51,739 nucleotides of DNA, from positions 229,659-281,397 of the forward strand of contig NZ_AOME01000054.1 of NCBI RefSeq assembly GCF_000336935.1. Reading direction: 5' to 3'. The notes below the pieces were generated by a model, which saw only the letters and a list, made by a program, of their open reading frames with translations, searched no databases and had not been told where the DNA came from. A program made the translations under genes and the position numbers. This document shows, one piece after another, positions 51,379-51,739 of this stretch (positions are counted from its first letter, which is position 1; each line of letters opens with the position of its first letter). Origin of the DNA: Halococcus salifodinae DSM 8989 (lineage in GTDB: Archaea > Halobacteriota > Halobacteria > Halobacteriales > Halococcaceae).

Positions 51379-51739
51379 CTACACCAGCGTCAGGGCGAAC
51401 GTCAGGAGGAACCCGACGGCGGTGGCGATCGCGACCGCCGGGCCGCCCTCCTCGAACGCCTCGGGCATCGTGGCGTCGGCGAGCGTGGCGAGGACGGCAC
51501 CGCCGGCGAACGACCGGACCACCGCGAGCGCTGCCGGCGACGCTTCGCGGAGGAAGACGCTGCCGGCGACGACGGTGAGCGAGAGCACGATCCCCGTTGT
51601 GGTCCAGAGAACGAGGATCGCGGTGGTCGAGAAGCCACCCGAGCGCATGTCCGAGGCCCCGCCGATCCCCTCGGGAACGTTGTTGATCACGATGGCCGCG
51701 AACAGCGGGAGCGTGCCGGCGTCGCCGACGAAGGTTATC
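51379..51739 (-). CDS. ZIP-family-like metal transporter, C-terminal part
   Basis: The window edge cuts off the N-terminus; about 119 C-terminal residues remain, read open to 51739. They hold the ZIP TM4 block FAAIVINNVPEGIGGASDM, then helices LWTTTGIVLSLTVVAGSVFL, AVVRSFAGGAVLATLADATM and a last helix AIATAVGFLLTFALTLV. Canonical ZIPs have HNxPEG and, in TM5, an HE metal motif. Here Asn replaces the His of TM4, and the TM5 region visible lacks the His-Glu pair. It may carry a different ion or have lost metal transport. Confidence 0.8.
   Translation of the reverse strand, partial: ITFVGDAGTLPLFAAIVINNVPEGIGGASDMRSGGFSTTAILVLWTTTGIVLSLTVVAGSVFLREASPAALAVVRSFAGGAVLATLADATMPEAFEEGGPAVAIATAVGFLLTFALTLV

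Overview
The window is a GC-rich piece of a haloarchaeal (class Halobacteria) chromosome. The evidence is a strong G/C bias at third codon positions, very acidic proteins, Tat/lipobox and PGF-CTERM surface proteins together with their archaeosortase, bacterio-opsin-activator (HTH_10) regulators, box C/D RNP proteins, DphB and Trm5, and TATA boxes about 25-35 bases before many start codons (often leaderless). The genus cannot be fixed from sequence alone. No rRNA, CRISPR array, transposase or integrase was found. One tRNA gene (Thr, anticodon CGT) is present.

Layout. 1-91 is an exact inverted copy of 3386-3475 inside a cytochrome oxidase subunit III gene; it interrupts a peptide ABC permease and may be a contig-end chimera. 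92-2233: permease and solute-binding lipoprotein. 2386-4819: HTH_10 regulator, oxidase subunit III, two small membrane proteins. 4955-6820: GH15 enzyme. 6844-10599: divergent BtuF / BtuC-BtuD corrinoid (or siderophore) importer with a 14-bp palindrome just before btuC. 10602-11407: bPH2 membrane protein pair. 11541-21425: a surface-glycan region with a dolichol-phosphate-type GT2 behind a coupled short ORF, a membrane-tethered arylsulfotransferase-like protein, a sulfatase-fold hydrolase, and a four-gene overlapping operon (GT4, GtrA, two tandem DUF2079 proteins). 21461-26127: blue-copper/PQQ-sugar-dehydrogenase fusion, HTH_10 regulator coupled to a small zinc protein, HPP-UspA protein. 26206-28760: tRNA-Thr, Trm5, PPOX-type protein, DphB. 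28958-34914 (all minus strand): archaeosortase A, a PGF-CTERM surface protein, fibrillarin, Nop5, AlaX. 35023-43016: two BCCT transporters flanking a K+ channel, UspA, a zinc-ribbon/membrane gene pair lacking normal start codons, and small membrane proteins. 43291-48184: threonine dehydratase and dimethylglycine/sarcosine dehydrogenase-like protein in one operon, divergent from FolD. 48313-49447: small orphan proteins of lower GC. 49702-51739: drug-efflux MFS and a partial ZIP-like transporter.

How the genes work together. Three proteins end in PGF-CTERM signals (btuF, the copper/PQQ fusion, the large surface protein), and the matching processing enzyme ArtA lies in the same window. BCCT (betaine uptake), the DMGDH-like protein (demethylation onto folate) and FolD (methylene- to formyl-folate) read as a methylamine/C1 salvage unit, with the PLP dehydratase a possible outlet for glycine-derived serine. 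The glycan region combines activated-lipid sugar synthesis, membrane-embedded putative transferases, a flippase-like GtrA and sulfate-transfer and hydrolysis enzymes. It could make or edit a sulfated surface polysaccharide and is the best candidate for an undescribed system here.
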